64,000 nucleotides of DNA from Blastopirellula marina (GCF_002967765.1 NZ_PUHY01000010.1:930001-994000); one strand, 5' to 3'; positions 7,426 through 16,420 are shown, counted from the stretch's first letter. The notes: generated from the letters alone by a model not told the origin. A program made the numbers and translations.

Positions 7426-7902
7426 CTATTTTCTTCGTAACAGACAAACGCACTGCACCTGGATCGCTTCCTCACGACCAATGATGCCGACGCCTTCCCC
7501 TGTTTTGGCTTTGATGCCGATTTCTTCTGGCGAGACGTGCAGCATCTCGGCAATTCGGATTTGCATCAACGATTTCAGATCGGCCAGTTTGGGACGATGC
7601 GCGTGAATCACCGCGTCCAAATTGATGAGTTCCCAGCCTTCGTCGAGGACCTTTTGATAGGCTAACTTCAAGAAGTCACTGGAAGGCCGGTCTCGGTTCG
7701 CTTCGTCGGTATTGGGAAAAAGCTGCCCAATATCTGGAAGATTGGCAGCTCCCAGTAACGCATCTGTAATTGCGTGCATCAAAGCATCAGCATCGCTGTG
7801 CCCCTCAAGATGTTTATCATGAGGAATCTCGATGCCACCAAGAATAAGCGGACCTCCATCGACTAAACGATGGGTATCGTGTCCAAGCCCGATACGTATC
7901 AT
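7426..7902 (-). CDS. ispF: 2-C-methyl-D-erythritol 2,4-cyclodiphosphate synthase
   Basis: IspF cyclises CDP-methylerythritol 2-phosphate in the non-mevalonate isoprenoid pathway. The 158-aa product has the usual length and the metal-binding D-x-H in GLGHDTHRL, the LEGHSDADALMHAITDALLGA signature (including the metal His), FPNTDEANRD, NLDAVIHAHRPKL, and the C-terminal KAKTGEGVGIIGREEAIQ. The gene sits directly upstream of cysS and is divergent from the ABC transporter operon. The MEP-pathway partner ispD is not in this window. Confidence 0.97.
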   Translation of the reverse strand: MIRIGLGHDTHRLVDGGPLILGGIEIPHDKHLEGHSDADALMHAITDALLGAANLPDIGQLFPNTDEANRDRPSSDFLKLAYQKVLDEGWELINLDAVIHAHRPKLADLKSLMQIRIAEMLHVSPEEIGIKAKTGEGVGIIGREEAIQVQCVCLLRRK

Positions 7903-8060
7903 CCGTAATGTTTCCCGTCGCGACCAATCCGTAAGTGGGCTGACTGTCCGATCTTGCTGAATCGGCAGACACGCCCGAAAGCGCGGCGATTATAGCGAAT
8001 CCCCTATATTGCCACAACGCGAGGGGGCCCGGTCAACTGTCCGGTTTTGCCACCCTGGTC

Positions 8061-8066
8061 TATAAT
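8061..8066 (+). promoter_or_regulatory. TATAAT -10 box directly before the ABC operon start codon
   Basis: A perfect TATAAT ends 6 bp before the ATG at 8073, and no Shine-Dalgarno sequence lies between them. Transcription from this box would begin at or next to the A of the ATG, giving a leaderless mRNA. No good -35 hexamer is seen 16-18 bp upstream. Confidence 0.45.
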
Positions 8067-8072
8067 CTGCAC

Positions 8073-9098
8073 ATGGCACCTATTATCCAACTCGACAAGC
8101 TGACCAAGACTTATCAAGTCTACCAGAAGCAGGAAGGCCTTTTGGCCTCGATCAAGGGCCTGTTTCATCGCAAATACAAGACCGTCGAGGCGGTCCGCGG
8201 AATCGACTTAACCGTCGATCAGGGGGAATTCGTCGCCTTTCTGGGCCCCAATGGGGCGGGAAAGACCACCACGCTCAAGCTACTTTCTGGCGTGATTAAC
8301 CCTACCTCGGGCAATGCGACCGTCATGGGACACATTCCCTGGCATCGTGATAACGCCTACCGACGCCGATTTGCCCTGGTGATGGGACAAAAGAACCAGC
8401 TTTGGTGGGACTTGCCCGCGCAAGACAGCTTCCGGCTTCACCAGAAGATCTACCGCATCGATCAAGATCAATTCCAGCGAACCCAGGACGAATTAGTCGA
8501 CTTGCTGGGCGTCAAGGAATTGATGACGCAACCAGTCCGGGCCCTTTCCTTGGGGGAACGGATGAAGATGGAGCTAATCGCCGCCCTGCTCCACTCGCCG
8601 GATGTCCTCTTTCTGGACGAACCGACGATCGGTCTCGATGTTGTCGCTCAACACAACATCCAGCAGTTTCTGAAGCATTACCAGCAGGAACGCAAGATTA
8701 CTGTCCTGCTGACTAGTCACTACATGAAAGACATCGCGGCCCTATGCCAGCGCGTAGTAGTGATTGCTCAGGGAGTGGTGATTTACGACGGCTCTTTAAG
8801 CGGAATCGTCGACAGGTTTGGCGGTTACAAGATTGTGACGCTAAGTTTCGTTGGAGACGTCCCTTCTGCCGGATTGGCTCGATTTGGCGATGTCATCTCT
8901 GAGGATCCCCCCAAGGCTAAGCTGCGTGTCGATCGAGCCAAAGTCGGGGAAGTGTTGGCTGCGGTCCTCGATCAGTACGAACTGGAAGATGTTGGCGTTG
9001 AAGATCCTCCGCTGGAAGAAGTGATTGCCGATGTCTTCTCGCTCACGCACATGGGCGACAAATCGAAGAACGAAAAGCTGGCCGAAGTTTCATCTTAA
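8073..9098 (+). CDS. ABC-2 type exporter, ATP-binding subunit
   Basis: ATPase of an ABC-2 type exporter, 341 aa. Seen: Walker [10 protein letters not shown] around residue 59, Q-loop [11 protein letters not shown], signature [19 protein letters not shown] (LSLGE instead of LSGGQ), Walker [14 protein letters not shown] and switch His in [11 protein letters not shown]-terminal extension of about 90 residues after IVDRFGG resembles the regulatory tail of ATPases that partner with PF06182-type permeases. The two permease genes follow at 17 bp and 6 bp, forming a complete three-gene transporter. The substrate is unknown; relatives are usually labelled daunorubicin- or viologen-type exporters without direct evidence. 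Confidence 0.93.
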   Translation: MAPIIQLDKLTKTYQVYQKQEGLLASIKGLFHRKYKTVEAVRGIDLTVDQGEFVAFLGPNGAGKTTTLKLLSGVINPTSGNATVMGHIPWHRDNAYRRRFALVMGQKNQLWWDLPAQDSFRLHQKIYRIDQDQFQRTQDELVDLLGVKELMTQPVRALSLGERMKMELIAALLHSPDVLFLDEPTIGLDVVAQHNIQQFLKHYQQERKITVLLTSHYMKDIAALCQRVVVIAQGVVIYDGSLSGIVDRFGGYKIVTLSFVGDVPSAGLARFGDVISEDPPKAKLRVDRAKVGEVLAAVLDQYELEDVGVEDPPLEEVIADVFSLTHMGDKSKNEKLAEVSS

Positions 9099-9115
9099 GC
9101 CCTGGGGAGAGCAGC

Positions 9116-9964
9116 ATGGCGGAACTTGCCGCAAAGGCCTCGACCTGGTGGGCCATCTTTCAGATTAATTTCCACGAGAAGCTCGTTTATCGAGGCGACT
9201 TCATGCTGGGGACCCTCATGCGGTTCCTGCCGATCCTGACACAGATCTTTCTGTGGTCGGCCATCTTTTCGGCCAAAGGGGGCGGCGAAAGTACCGGTGA
9301 AGAGATCGCCGGGTACTCGTACTACAACATCGTGGCATATTACTTGTTGTCGACCGTCTCGCGGGCATTTTCCAGTATGCCTGGATTAGCGTCAGGGATC
9401 GCATTGCAGATTCGGGAAGGTGAAATCAAGAAGTATCTGATTCAGCCGCTCGATCTGATTTCATTCTTCCTGCTAAATCGTATCGCCCATAAGCTGACTT
9501 ATTACATCGTCGCACTGGTGCCGTTTGCGATTGTGTTCATCCTATGCCGTGGCTATTTCTCCGGGTGGCCGCCGGGGCATGTGTTGGCATGTTACTTCAC
9601 CTCGCTGATTCTCTCGTTCATGCTGGGCTTTTTCATGGAGGCGACTATCGGCATGATTGGCTTCTGGTTTTTGGAAGTCCGCTCGCTACTGTTCGTCTAC
9701 ATGCTGTTCACGTTCTTCCTATCAGGGCACATGTTTCCGCTTGATATGCTGAATGAGTTGGGTGGGCCATGGGCGATGATCATCAAGTCGCTGCCACTAA
9801 TGTACCTGGCTTATTTCCCAGCTGCGGTCTTCCTGGAAAAGATCACCGGGGCAGAATTAATGTGGGGACTGATTGTCCAAGTCGGCTGGGTAGTCTTCTT
9901 CATTGTTGCTTCCCGTCTCGCATTTCATTACGGCGTGAAGCAGTACAGCGCGTACGGAGGTTAA
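9116..9964 (+). CDS. ABC-2 permease subunit (PF06182-like), first
   Basis: Integral membrane subunit of the exporter, 282 aa with about six hydrophobic helices. It starts with a soluble stretch (WAIFQINFHEKLVYRGDF) typical of the ABC2_membrane_6 (former DUF990) family, with IREGEIKKYLIQPLDLISFFL as the family coupling-helix motif. ATG at 9116 is preceded by GGGGAGAGCAGC, a good ribosome-binding site. It probably forms a heterodimer with the next gene product; substrate unknown. Confidence 0.9.
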   Translation: MAELAAKASTWWAIFQINFHEKLVYRGDFMLGTLMRFLPILTQIFLWSAIFSAKGGGESTGEEIAGYSYYNIVAYYLLSTVSRAFSSMPGLASGIALQIREGEIKKYLIQPLDLISFFLLNRIAHKLTYYIVALVPFAIVFILCRGYFSGWPPGHVLACYFTSLILSFMLGFFMEATIGMIGFWFLEVRSLLFVYMLFTFFLSGHMFPLDMLNELGGPWAMIIKSLPLMYLAYFPAAVFLEKITGAELMWGLIVQVGWVVFFIVASRLAFHYGVKQYSAYGG

Positions 9965-9970
9965 AGTACG

Positions 9971-10828
9971 ATGAACGAACGACCTTCCTATGCTGCCGTC
10001 TTCTTCATGTTCCTGCGAAACAGCATGGTCCGCGACCTGAGCTTTCGTTCGAACTTTTGGATCGAATGTATTTCAAGCTTGTCGTGGGTGATCATGAATT
10101 TGGGCTTTTACCTGCTCATCTTCCGCTACACCAACTCGATCGGCAATGAAACAGGCTGGGGCGAATACGAGTTCTTCGTCTTCCTGGCGACCACGCTGCT
10201 AGTCAACAGCTTGGTGCAGATGTTCTTCATGCCGAACATCCAAGAGTTTTCAGAACTGATCCGTACCGGCAAGCTCGACTTTGCACTGCTCAAACCAATT
10301 GATACCCAGTTCCTGGTGAGCTTCGAGAAAGTTAACTTTCCCTCGATGGCCAACTTCATGTTCGGCCTGGTGCTGATGGGGGTTAGTCTTTACCAGTTGA
10401 CGCATCGCGAAGTAAATCCCATCGAGCTCAATGCCGGCATGGTGGTGATGTACATCTTGTTTTTGCTATGCGGCGTCGCGATTCTTTACAGCTTGATGAT
10501 CGTATTAGCGGCATCCAGCATTTGGCTCGGCCGGAATACCTCGCTGTACGATTTCTGGTTCTACATCACCAGCTTTTCTCGTTATCCGATGGAGATTTAC
10601 AACTCCGGTGGCTTAGGAATTACCCTGCAATTGATCTTCACTTTCGTGATCCCAATTCTGATTGTGGTCAATGTGCCCGCGCGGATCATGGCGCAGCCGT
10701 TTGGGGTGAGCAGTTCACAGATGTGGCTACTGCCGATCTACATGTTGGCCGCGACGGCATTAAGCCTGTACGCATCACGCTGGGTCTTTAAGATGTCGCT
10801 GAAGAGCTATCGCAGCGCGAGCAGCTAG
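9971..10828 (+). CDS. ABC-2 permease subunit (PF06182-like), second
   Basis: Second membrane half of the exporter, 285 aa with about six helices. The family coupling motif appears as LIRTGKLDFALLKPIDTQFLVS, aligned with IREGEIKKYLIQPLDL of its sister. The start at 9971 lies 6 bp after the first permease gene. Its stop codon is part of the palindrome CTAG at 10825-10828, which is also the stop codon of the convergent MFS gene, so the two 3' ends overlap by 4 bp. Confidence 0.9.
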   Translation: MNERPSYAAVFFMFLRNSMVRDLSFRSNFWIECISSLSWVIMNLGFYLLIFRYTNSIGNETGWGEYEFFVFLATTLLVNSLVQMFFMPNIQEFSELIRTGKLDFALLKPIDTQFLVSFEKVNFPSMANFMFGLVLMGVSLYQLTHREVNPIELNAGMVVMYILFLLCGVAILYSLMIVLAASSIWLGRNTSLYDFWFYITSFSRYPMEIYNSGGLGITLQLIFTFVIPILIVVNVPARIMAQPFGVSSSQMWLLPIYMLAATALSLYASRWVFKMSLKSYRSASS

Positions 10829-12195
10829 ACTTCATCTTCCGGATCGACGTCCATCTCGCCGTAGGCAACATGGTGCCCCGGCTCGTGGCGTGGTTCGACC
10901 AGGTAATAGGTCATCAGCCAGCCGCAAAACAAGATGACGGCGATCCCACAGAATACGACCTCGAAGCTCGTAAGATCGATCAGCAAGCCGACCAGCGGCG
11001 ACAAGATCATCGGGAAGGCAATACACAAGCTTTGCGTTGCCAGGTAGCGTGGGTGAAGTTCGTTCGGAACCAGTTCCAGTGTGTAGTTCGTGAACGCGCG
11101 GAAGGTGATCGGCGTCACTCCGACAAACAGAAACAACCAGTCGAAGACTCGAACGCCGAATTCACCGGAGTGAACTAAGAAGATCGACCCTAGCGGCAAG
11201 ATCATCACGCCGAAAAGCATCGTACGGAGGACGACGCGGTTTCCTTTCCAGTCCGCCAAGGGGCCGCCGAGCAAGCTGAAGATTGCCGTACCGGCGTTCT
11301 GAATGATCACCCAATAAATCATACGCGATAAATCGACGTCGAGACGTTGTCGAGCGAGTGCCTGGTAATGCGGAAACAACATCAACGAAAAACCAAACGC
11401 CGCGGCGATCAAGCATACCAGGCGAAATCGGTGATCATCGCGGAGAACCGCGTACGATTGCCAAACGAGTTGCTTAGGGGAAAACGCCCCAGCCTGCGAG
11501 CTGTCGCGATTCTCTTGCAGGGCAACCACCGACAAGGCACTTCCGACGAAAGCACAAGCCGCGAAGCCAAAGATCCAATTCACCTGGATCGTGTTGCCGT
11601 ACAACCACTTTGGTAATAGCCACGCAGCCAAGCTGATCGCGATGACCGCTCCGACCACATTCGAGGCCAACATCAATCGTCCGCGAAGATGTGGCGGAAT
11701 CAGCTTCCCTTGAGCCGTTCCGAATCCCAGCTGATTGAGACCCGTCGCACAGAAGAAGAGAAAGTAAAAGCCCAGAAACCCGATCACCATCGATGTCTTG
11801 CCGATCGCTGAGTCGACGCCAGGGATGAACATGGCCGCCAAGCCACCGAAAGCCACCGCCATGGCCAACGACGTCCCAACGAGCGACCACTTTTTCAACG
11901 GGAGGTGACGCAGTCGATCGGCATAGAGCAGCGGCGGACAACTTTGTCCAATCCGCCCCAGGATAGGGAGAAAACCGCGAACCCACCCTGCCCCAGCGAT
12001 TTGATCGAGCACCGCCGGAATGATGATACTCTCAGTCTTAAAAATCCATCCGCAACGCAGCACAATCTGGTAGAGCGATAGGAGAAAGAAGTTGCGAGAG
12101 ACGCCTTCAACCTGGGTAGGGGAGGATGGATCAGGCTTCGTTGGCACAGGCCTGGCCGACTCGAGGGTGGTCGAAGAATGGGAATTCGAGTTCAT
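10825..12195 (-). CDS. MFS transporter
   Basis: A 456-aa major facilitator superfamily protein with about 12 predicted transmembrane helices after a ~35-residue Ser/Pro-rich cytoplasmic leader. Visible features: the loop between helices 2 and 3 (YADRLRHLPLKKW), a charged central loop (VALQENRDSSQAGAF), and GGPLADWKGNRVVLRTMLFG, which matches the second MFS A-like motif (GxLaDrxGrR) after helix 8. It ends in a soluble acidic tail (MDVDPEDEV). Substrate specificity cannot be read from sequence. It is convergent with the ABC exporter operon and shares its stop palindrome. Confidence 0.88.
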   Translation of the reverse strand: MNSNSHSSTTLESARPVPTKPDPSSPTQVEGVSRNFFLLSLYQIVLRCGWIFKTESIIIPAVLDQIAGAGWVRGFLPILGRIGQSCPPLLYADRLRHLPLKKWSLVGTSLAMAVAFGGLAAMFIPGVDSAIGKTSMVIGFLGFYFLFFCATGLNQLGFGTAQGKLIPPHLRGRLMLASNVVGAVIAISLAAWLLPKWLYGNTIQVNWIFGFAACAFVGSALSVVALQENRDSSQAGAFSPKQLVWQSYAVLRDDHRFRLVCLIAAAFGFSLMLFPHYQALARQRLDVDLSRMIYWVIIQNAGTAIFSLLGGPLADWKGNRVVLRTMLFGVMILPLGSIFLVHSGEFGVRVFDWLFLFVGVTPITFRAFTNYTLELVPNELHPRYLATQSLCIAFPMILSPLVGLLIDLTSFEVVFCGIAVILFCGWLMTYYLVEPRHEPGHHVAYGEMDVDPEDEV

Positions 12196-12320
12196 TTATC
12201 CCATTATAGAACTGCCCTTTTCGACCGACGACCAGGGGCAAACGGTCCGACCAAGAAAAGGTGGAAGCCCCAGGCCGAGTGCGCGGTAACTTAACGACCC
12301 AGGGCTTCCTAAAGATCATC

Positions 12321-12344
12321 ACGTGGAAAACGCACCTTCCACGT
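12321..12344. repeat. Inverted repeat in the gap between CYTH and MFS genes
   Basis: ACGTGGAA (12321-12328) and TTCCACGT (12337-12344) form an 8-bp hairpin about 125 bp upstream of the MFS start and 100 bp downstream of the CYTH gene stop, both on the minus strand. It could be a weak terminator for the CYTH gene or an operator; there is no T tract. Confidence 0.35.
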
Positions 12345-12443
12345 AGATAAATATCTTGGTGAAACTAGAAACCCCGGGAATCGGGCAAGGTTTTGGCGGA
12401 AACTGAGAATTTCCCGGAAAGTCTAACGGGAAATAAAACCGCC

Positions 12444-12995
12444 TTATTCGTTGCCCAGAATGAGCTCGAGATAACTGCGGCGTTCGCTATCGGAAAGTCC
12501 TAACTCGGCAGCGAGTTTCTCGAGGGCCGCTTTCGCCGCTTCAACCTCGTCGTCCTCAGCAGTAATCTCTAATTCGACAAACTTGCCGAGTTCAAGCACT
12601 TCGTCCATAGCGACCAGTACCTGGAACCCTTCGTATCCAAACTCCGACTTGCGGCGATCTTTGATCACTTCGGCCACCGGCATAAATCCCAAGGACTCAA
12701 ACATGGCGACAATGTTTGCCGCTCCGGTCGCCCCCGAAACGAGTGGGACTTCGACTTCACGACGTGTTTTCGTCGAATCGTCGACTTTGGGCCCCTTATA
12801 AGTGATGAAGTTCTGATCGCCAACGCGGCGAATACGTAGGGCTTCGTCCGTCTCAGCGAAATTTCGACTGGGGTGGCTATAGTACTTGTCGGCCTGACGT
12901 TTGGGGACCTCGATAATCCCACCCATCTCTTCGACACGCGCCTCGACGTTCGTCAGATCATCGACCGGAAATTTTAGTTCGACCTCAAACTTCAT
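12444..12995 (-). CDS. CYTH domain protein (class IV adenylate cyclase / CyaB-like)
   Basis: A 183-aa protein made of one CYTH (CyaB-thiamine triphosphatase) domain. It begins with the signature MKFEVELKFPV (the E-x-E-x-K pattern), then TDEALRIRRVG, FITYKGP, TRREVEVPL and FVELEI, the charged residues that line the triphosphate tunnel. Family members act on triphosphate substrates (adenylate cyclase, thiamine triphosphatase or polyphosphatase). The archaeal/Aeromonas CyaB-like length suggests a class IV cyclase annotation, but the true substrate is not evident. No neighbour clarifies it. Confidence 0.9.
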   Translation of the reverse strand: MKFEVELKFPVDDLTNVEARVEEMGGIIEVPKRQADKYYSHPSRNFAETDEALRIRRVGDQNFITYKGPKVDDSTKTRREVEVPLVSGATGAANIVAMFESLGFMPVAEVIKDRRKSEFGYEGFQVLVAMDEVLELGKFVELEITAEDDEVEAAKAALEKLAAELGLSDSERRSYLELILGNE

Positions 12996-13225
12996 TGCTC
13001 AACTGAATCCTTCAAGCAGCATGAGACCTTGTCCATTGTGGGAAGGCTCTCAGACACGAGTTTGGCACCCGCCTGATTCTAATACAATGACCTATTATTT
13101 CCTTACGGGGGGATTGTGACCAGAGCGATCCAATCCCCTGCCTTGCCGAAGCGGTCATTTCCTCCTGCATTTCGTAGGGAATGTCACCGACAACGGGAAC
13201 GAAGGGTACTAGAATCTAGGTTGAA

Positions 13226-13942
13226 ATGAACTTCCTGCGATTCTTCGCCCCTTTTTCATACAAAATTGACATGCCCCGAATTTCGTCGACGCGTCCCACC
13301 TTGCTGCCATATCGCCATTCCCACTCTGGCCGTGTGCACCTACTCATTCTGCTCTGCGTGCTGGTCGGTCTGGGGGTCGCGGCTTCGACCTTGATTCTCG
13401 GCCCTCGTCCTGGTGGTCCCCATCCGTGGGTTGGCACACCGATTCCTGACGTCGCCTTGCAGGCACTGCTCAACGCGGATGCCCCTCTCGACACTTCCGA
13501 ACTCGGGGGGCAAGTCACGCTGATTAATTTTTGGGGACCATGGTGTCCACCATGCCTGATGGAGTTTCCCGATCTTTTGAAGCTTCGAGAACGATTCGCC
13601 GATGAGAAGGGCTTTCAATTCGTCTCTATCGCCTCGGACGGTGGCTGGGCCCCGAACGGAGTCGATTATCGGGAGAACGAGAACTATCTGAGAGAAGAGT
13701 CCCAAATGATCTTGGCCAAGTACAACTCCGACTTGGCAATCTACGTCGACCTCGATGGGAAGCTGCGGCACAAGCTCATCAAGACAGCCGAATTCACCGG
13801 GTACCCCACGACCATTCTGGTCGGCGCTGATGGAAAGATCGCCGAAGTCTGGCTGGGCTATTCCCCCAGCCTCGAAAAAGAGGCAACGAAGGCTATCCGT
13901 CAGCAACTTGGCTCAGATGAACCGGGTTCGCCGGAAGGTTAG
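13226..13942 (+). CDS. TlpA/ResA-like membrane-anchored thioredoxin
   Basis: A 238-aa thiol-disulfide oxidoreductase facing the periplasm. A basic N-terminus is followed by one transmembrane anchor (VHLLILLCVLVGLGVAAS, about residues 38-55), then a thioredoxin fold with the active site NFWGPWCPPCLMEFP and cis-proline context FTGYPTTILV. Such proteins reduce apocytochrome c or other exported thiols. No cytochrome maturation gene is adjacent. The ATG at 13226 is used; the one at 13271 would shorten the cytoplasmic leader but leave the anchor intact. The gene is convergent with glnB. Confidence 0.9.
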   Translation: MNFLRFFAPFSYKIDMPRISSTRPTLLPYRHSHSGRVHLLILLCVLVGLGVAASTLILGPRPGGPHPWVGTPIPDVALQALLNADAPLDTSELGGQVTLINFWGPWCPPCLMEFPDLLKLRERFADEKGFQFVSIASDGGWAPNGVDYRENENYLREESQMILAKYNSDLAIYVDLDGKLRHKLIKTAEFTGYPTTILVGADGKIAEVWLGYSPSLEKEATKAIRQQLGSDEPGSPEG

Positions 13943-13959
13943 CATCCACCGAATCAGCA

Positions 13960-14307
13960 CTAGATGGCTTCCGGACCGCGTTCTCCGGTGCGGATACGGA
14001 TACAGTCATCCATCGGCACGACAAAGATCTTACCGTCGCCGATCTCTCCCTTATCGCCGGTCCGAGCCCCTTTAACGATCGCGTCGATCGTGGGCTCGAC
14101 AAAGTCTTCGTTCACAGCGATCTGAAGTTGCACTTTGCGAAGCAAGTTAACCGTGAACTCGTGCCCGCGATAAACTTCCGTGTGCCCCTTCTGGCGACCA
14201 AATCCCTGGCAATCCATTACCGTCAGCCGGAAGACCTCCACCTCGGTCAAAGCTTCCTTGACAGCTTCCAGCCGACTGGGCTGAATGATCGCGATCACAA
14301 GTTTCAT
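13960..14307 (-). CDS. glnB: Nitrogen regulatory protein PII, Tyr51 replaced by Phe
   Basis: PII integrates 2-oxoglutarate and ATP/ADP and controls targets such as AmtB. The 115-aa product starts MKLVIAIIQPSRLEAVKEAL and keeps GFGRQKGHTEVYRG and GDGKIFVVP. At the T-loop apex the usual uridylylated Tyr51 is Phe (HEFTVNLL), while Tyr46 remains. The B-loop reads ARTGDKGEIGDGK, about three residues longer than the usual ARTGEIGDGK. The start was placed at 14307, aligned with the family; an in-frame start four codons upstream is possible. amtB lies 473 bp upstream on the same strand, and a sigma-54-like promoter sits 73-88 bp before the start codon, so this is probably the GlnK-type partner of AmtB. 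Confidence 0.95.
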   Translation of the reverse strand: MKLVIAIIQPSRLEAVKEALTEVEVFRLTVMDCQGFGRQKGHTEVYRGHEFTVNLLRKVQLQIAVNEDFVEPTIDAIVKGARTGDKGEIGDGKIFVVPMDDCIRIRTGERGPEAI

Positions 14308-14379
14308 AGAGAGACCCACTAGGGAACGTGCGAGAAATTATCAACTATCGAATGTAAACGGCCAAGCTTGGGGGGGCAA

Positions 14380-14395
14380 GGCTAGGGAAGTGCCA
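14380..14395 (-). promoter_or_regulatory. Sigma-54-like promoter of glnB
   Basis: On the minus strand TGGCACTTCCCTAGCC has a perfect -24 box and GG-N10-GC spacing, but the -12 box is TAGC rather than TTGC. Transcription would start near 14369, giving a leader of about 60 nt. Confidence 0.5.
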
Positions 14396-14626
14396 GACTG
14401 TAAGAAGCGTGTACCAGCAGATTCCAAACGATCTACCCAGCAAAGTTGAATTCTTCAGCGTTCAGCCAAGAGTTGCCATCCGCCAACGATGCAGGCAGTC
14501 CCACTCGGCCCTCCCCCTTCAAGAGGAGGCAACGGTGCGAGATTGAAAAGAAGCGAAACGATAGAATCGGCTTCCCACTTCGCGGAATACTAAACTCTGC
14601 AAACTTCAAACTAAGCGTCAGCGCAT

Positions 14627-14682
14627 AAAAAAAAACCCCGACTTGGAAGAGCGAGGCGGAACACTCTTCCAAGTCATTGGGG
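14627..14682 (-). terminator. Rho-independent terminator of amtB
   Basis: On the minus strand, GACTTGGAAGAG pairs perfectly with CTCTTCCAAGTC across a 12-nt loop (14640-14651 with 14664-14675). It is extended by CCCC/GGGG and followed by nine T. It lies about 100 bp after the amtB stop and separates amtB from glnB transcription. Confidence 0.9.
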
Positions 14683-14780
14683 TAGAACTTCTGGCCCAGG
14701 CAAAGGCCGAAGTATCTTCGTTAACTTCGCGGGCACCACCAAGGCAGGACCCGCGAGGTTGGCTTTCGTTTAAGCTTGCC

Positions 14781-16289
14781 TTACGAGACGTGACCCGCTT
14801 GGCTGGTGCCTTCCGTGACCAAGTGTGCTGGGTAGGCGTACATGCCGTGCTCGTGGATATCGAGACCCTGCATTTCTTCTTCGGCGGTAACTCGAATACC
14901 GACGGTGAATTTCAGGACGTTGAAGATGATCATGCTGAGGCCGAATGCCCAGATGAAGCCAGCAACGACACCGATGATTTGACTGATCAGCTGGGCCGAT
15001 TCACCCGTGGTGAACAAGCCACCTTCGGTCATGAACAGACCGACGGCCAGGGTACCCCAAGCACCACAGACGCCATGAACCGAAACCGCACCGACAGGAT
15101 CGTCAATCTTCAGCTTGTCGAACATGACGCAGGAGAAGACGACCAGCACGCCGCCGATCAAACCAGCGACGGCAGCCCACATTGGGCTCAGAGCATCACA
15201 ACCAGCGGTAATCGAAACCAGACCGGCTAATGCACCATTCAAGGTGAACGAGGTGTCAGGCTTACCGAAGACAACCCAAGAGGCGATCATCGCACCGACG
15301 CAACCAGCAGCAGCAGCCAAGTTGGTGGTCACAGCGATGTAAGCGAACGAACCGCCACCGACAGCCGTGGTGGAACCAGGATTAAAGCCGAACCACCCCA
15401 ACCATAGGATGAACACACCAAGAGCACCCAGCGTGATGCTGTGACCTGGAATTGGCTTCACTTTACCGTCCGCAGTGTACTTACCGATACGAGGACCGAT
15501 GGTGATCGCACCCGCCAAGGCACACCAACCGCCGATGGAGTGAACCACCGTCGAGCCCGCAAAGTCGTAGAAACCAGTGTCCATGCTTTCCAACCAACCG
15601 CTACCAGCGTACAAGCCGCCCCATGCCCAGCTACCGAAGATTGGGTAGACGATCACAGTGATCAGGACAGAGTAAACCAGGTACGAGGTGAACTTGGTTC
15701 GTTCAGCCATGGCACCAGAAACGATCGTTGCGGCAGTTGCACAAAACACCGTTTGGAAGATCAAGAAGGCCCAGTTGAAACCAACGTTCGGGTTCACGGC
15801 GACGGCCGCTTCGCTGCCACCATCGAAGAAGAATAGATCGGTACCGAAGAGGCCATTTCCTTCCGCTCCATTGTGACCGAACATCAGGCCGAAACCGATG
15901 AGCCAAAATGTGAGAGACCCGATGGAGAAGTCCATCAAGTTTTTCATGATAATGTTACAAGCGTTCTTAGCACGCGTGAAACCAGCTTCCACCAGGGCGA
16001 AACCAGCCTGCATGAAGAACACGAGGAATGCGGCTAAACAGGTCCAAAGAGCATCGACATCGCCCAGAACGGCGTCTGCAGTGAGAGGTGCTTCTTCTTC
16101 GGCGGCGGGTTCACCTTCTTCTTCAGCAGCTTCTTCAGCGCGAGGCTCGCCTGCTTCCGCCATCGGAGCTTCTTCGGAAGCTTCGGTTCCAGCGTCTTGC
16201 GCTGAAAGCGGGTAAGAGATCATGAGGCCGAGTGCGATCGCGATCATCGCGAACCACGCTCGGTTGGGGAGGGAGAGGGAACTTACCAT
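14781..16289 (-). CDS. amtB: Ammonium transporter (Amt/MEP/Rh family) with acidic N-terminal segment
   Basis: Ammonium channel in the cytoplasmic membrane, 502 aa. A signal peptide (ALGLMISYPLSAQ) is followed by an unusually long Ala/Glu-rich acidic stretch of about 45 residues. Then comes the 11-helix Amt core starting at ALWTCLAAFLVFFMQAGFAL. Family landmarks: KNLMDFSIGSLTFWLIG, the pore histidines in GSTVVHSIGGW and GAVSVHGVCGAWG, and GGVLVVFSCVMFDKLKIDDPVGA. The 3' end codes for the cytoplasmic tail with EEEMQGLDIHEHGMYAY. It precedes glnB and has a consensus sigma-54 promoter about 130 bp upstream, so expression is likely controlled by nitrogen status. Confidence 0.96.
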   Translation of the reverse strand: MVSSLSLPNRAWFAMIAIALGLMISYPLSAQDAGTEASEEAPMAEAGEPRAEEAAEEEGEPAAEEEAPLTADAVLGDVDALWTCLAAFLVFFMQAGFALVEAGFTRAKNACNIIMKNLMDFSIGSLTFWLIGFGLMFGHNGAEGNGLFGTDLFFFDGGSEAAVAVNPNVGFNWAFLIFQTVFCATAATIVSGAMAERTKFTSYLVYSVLITVIVYPIFGSWAWGGLYAGSGWLESMDTGFYDFAGSTVVHSIGGWCALAGAITIGPRIGKYTADGKVKPIPGHSITLGALGVFILWLGWFGFNPGSTTAVGGGSFAYIAVTTNLAAAAGCVGAMIASWVVFGKPDTSFTLNGALAGLVSITAGCDALSPMWAAVAGLIGGVLVVFSCVMFDKLKIDDPVGAVSVHGVCGAWGTLAVGLFMTEGGLFTTGESAQLISQIIGVVAGFIWAFGLSMIIFNVLKFTVGIRVTAEEEMQGLDIHEHGMYAYPAHLVTEGTSQAGHVS

Positions 16290-16420
16290 GTGATTCGTAC
16301 CTTTTCAGAAGATTAAATAACAGTCAGCCAGCTATATGCCAGGGCCAGGAATCGATCCAACGTGGGATATCTGTTAGTGCGCCTTCCCACGCAGGGTCGT
16401 GTGCACGAAAACCCCCTGTT

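Noticed and set aside
13063-13078. TGGCAC box upstream of the TlpA-like gene as a sigma-54 promoter
   Set aside because: The required GC at -12 is missing (TGGCACCCGCCTGATT), so it does not fit the spacing rule.
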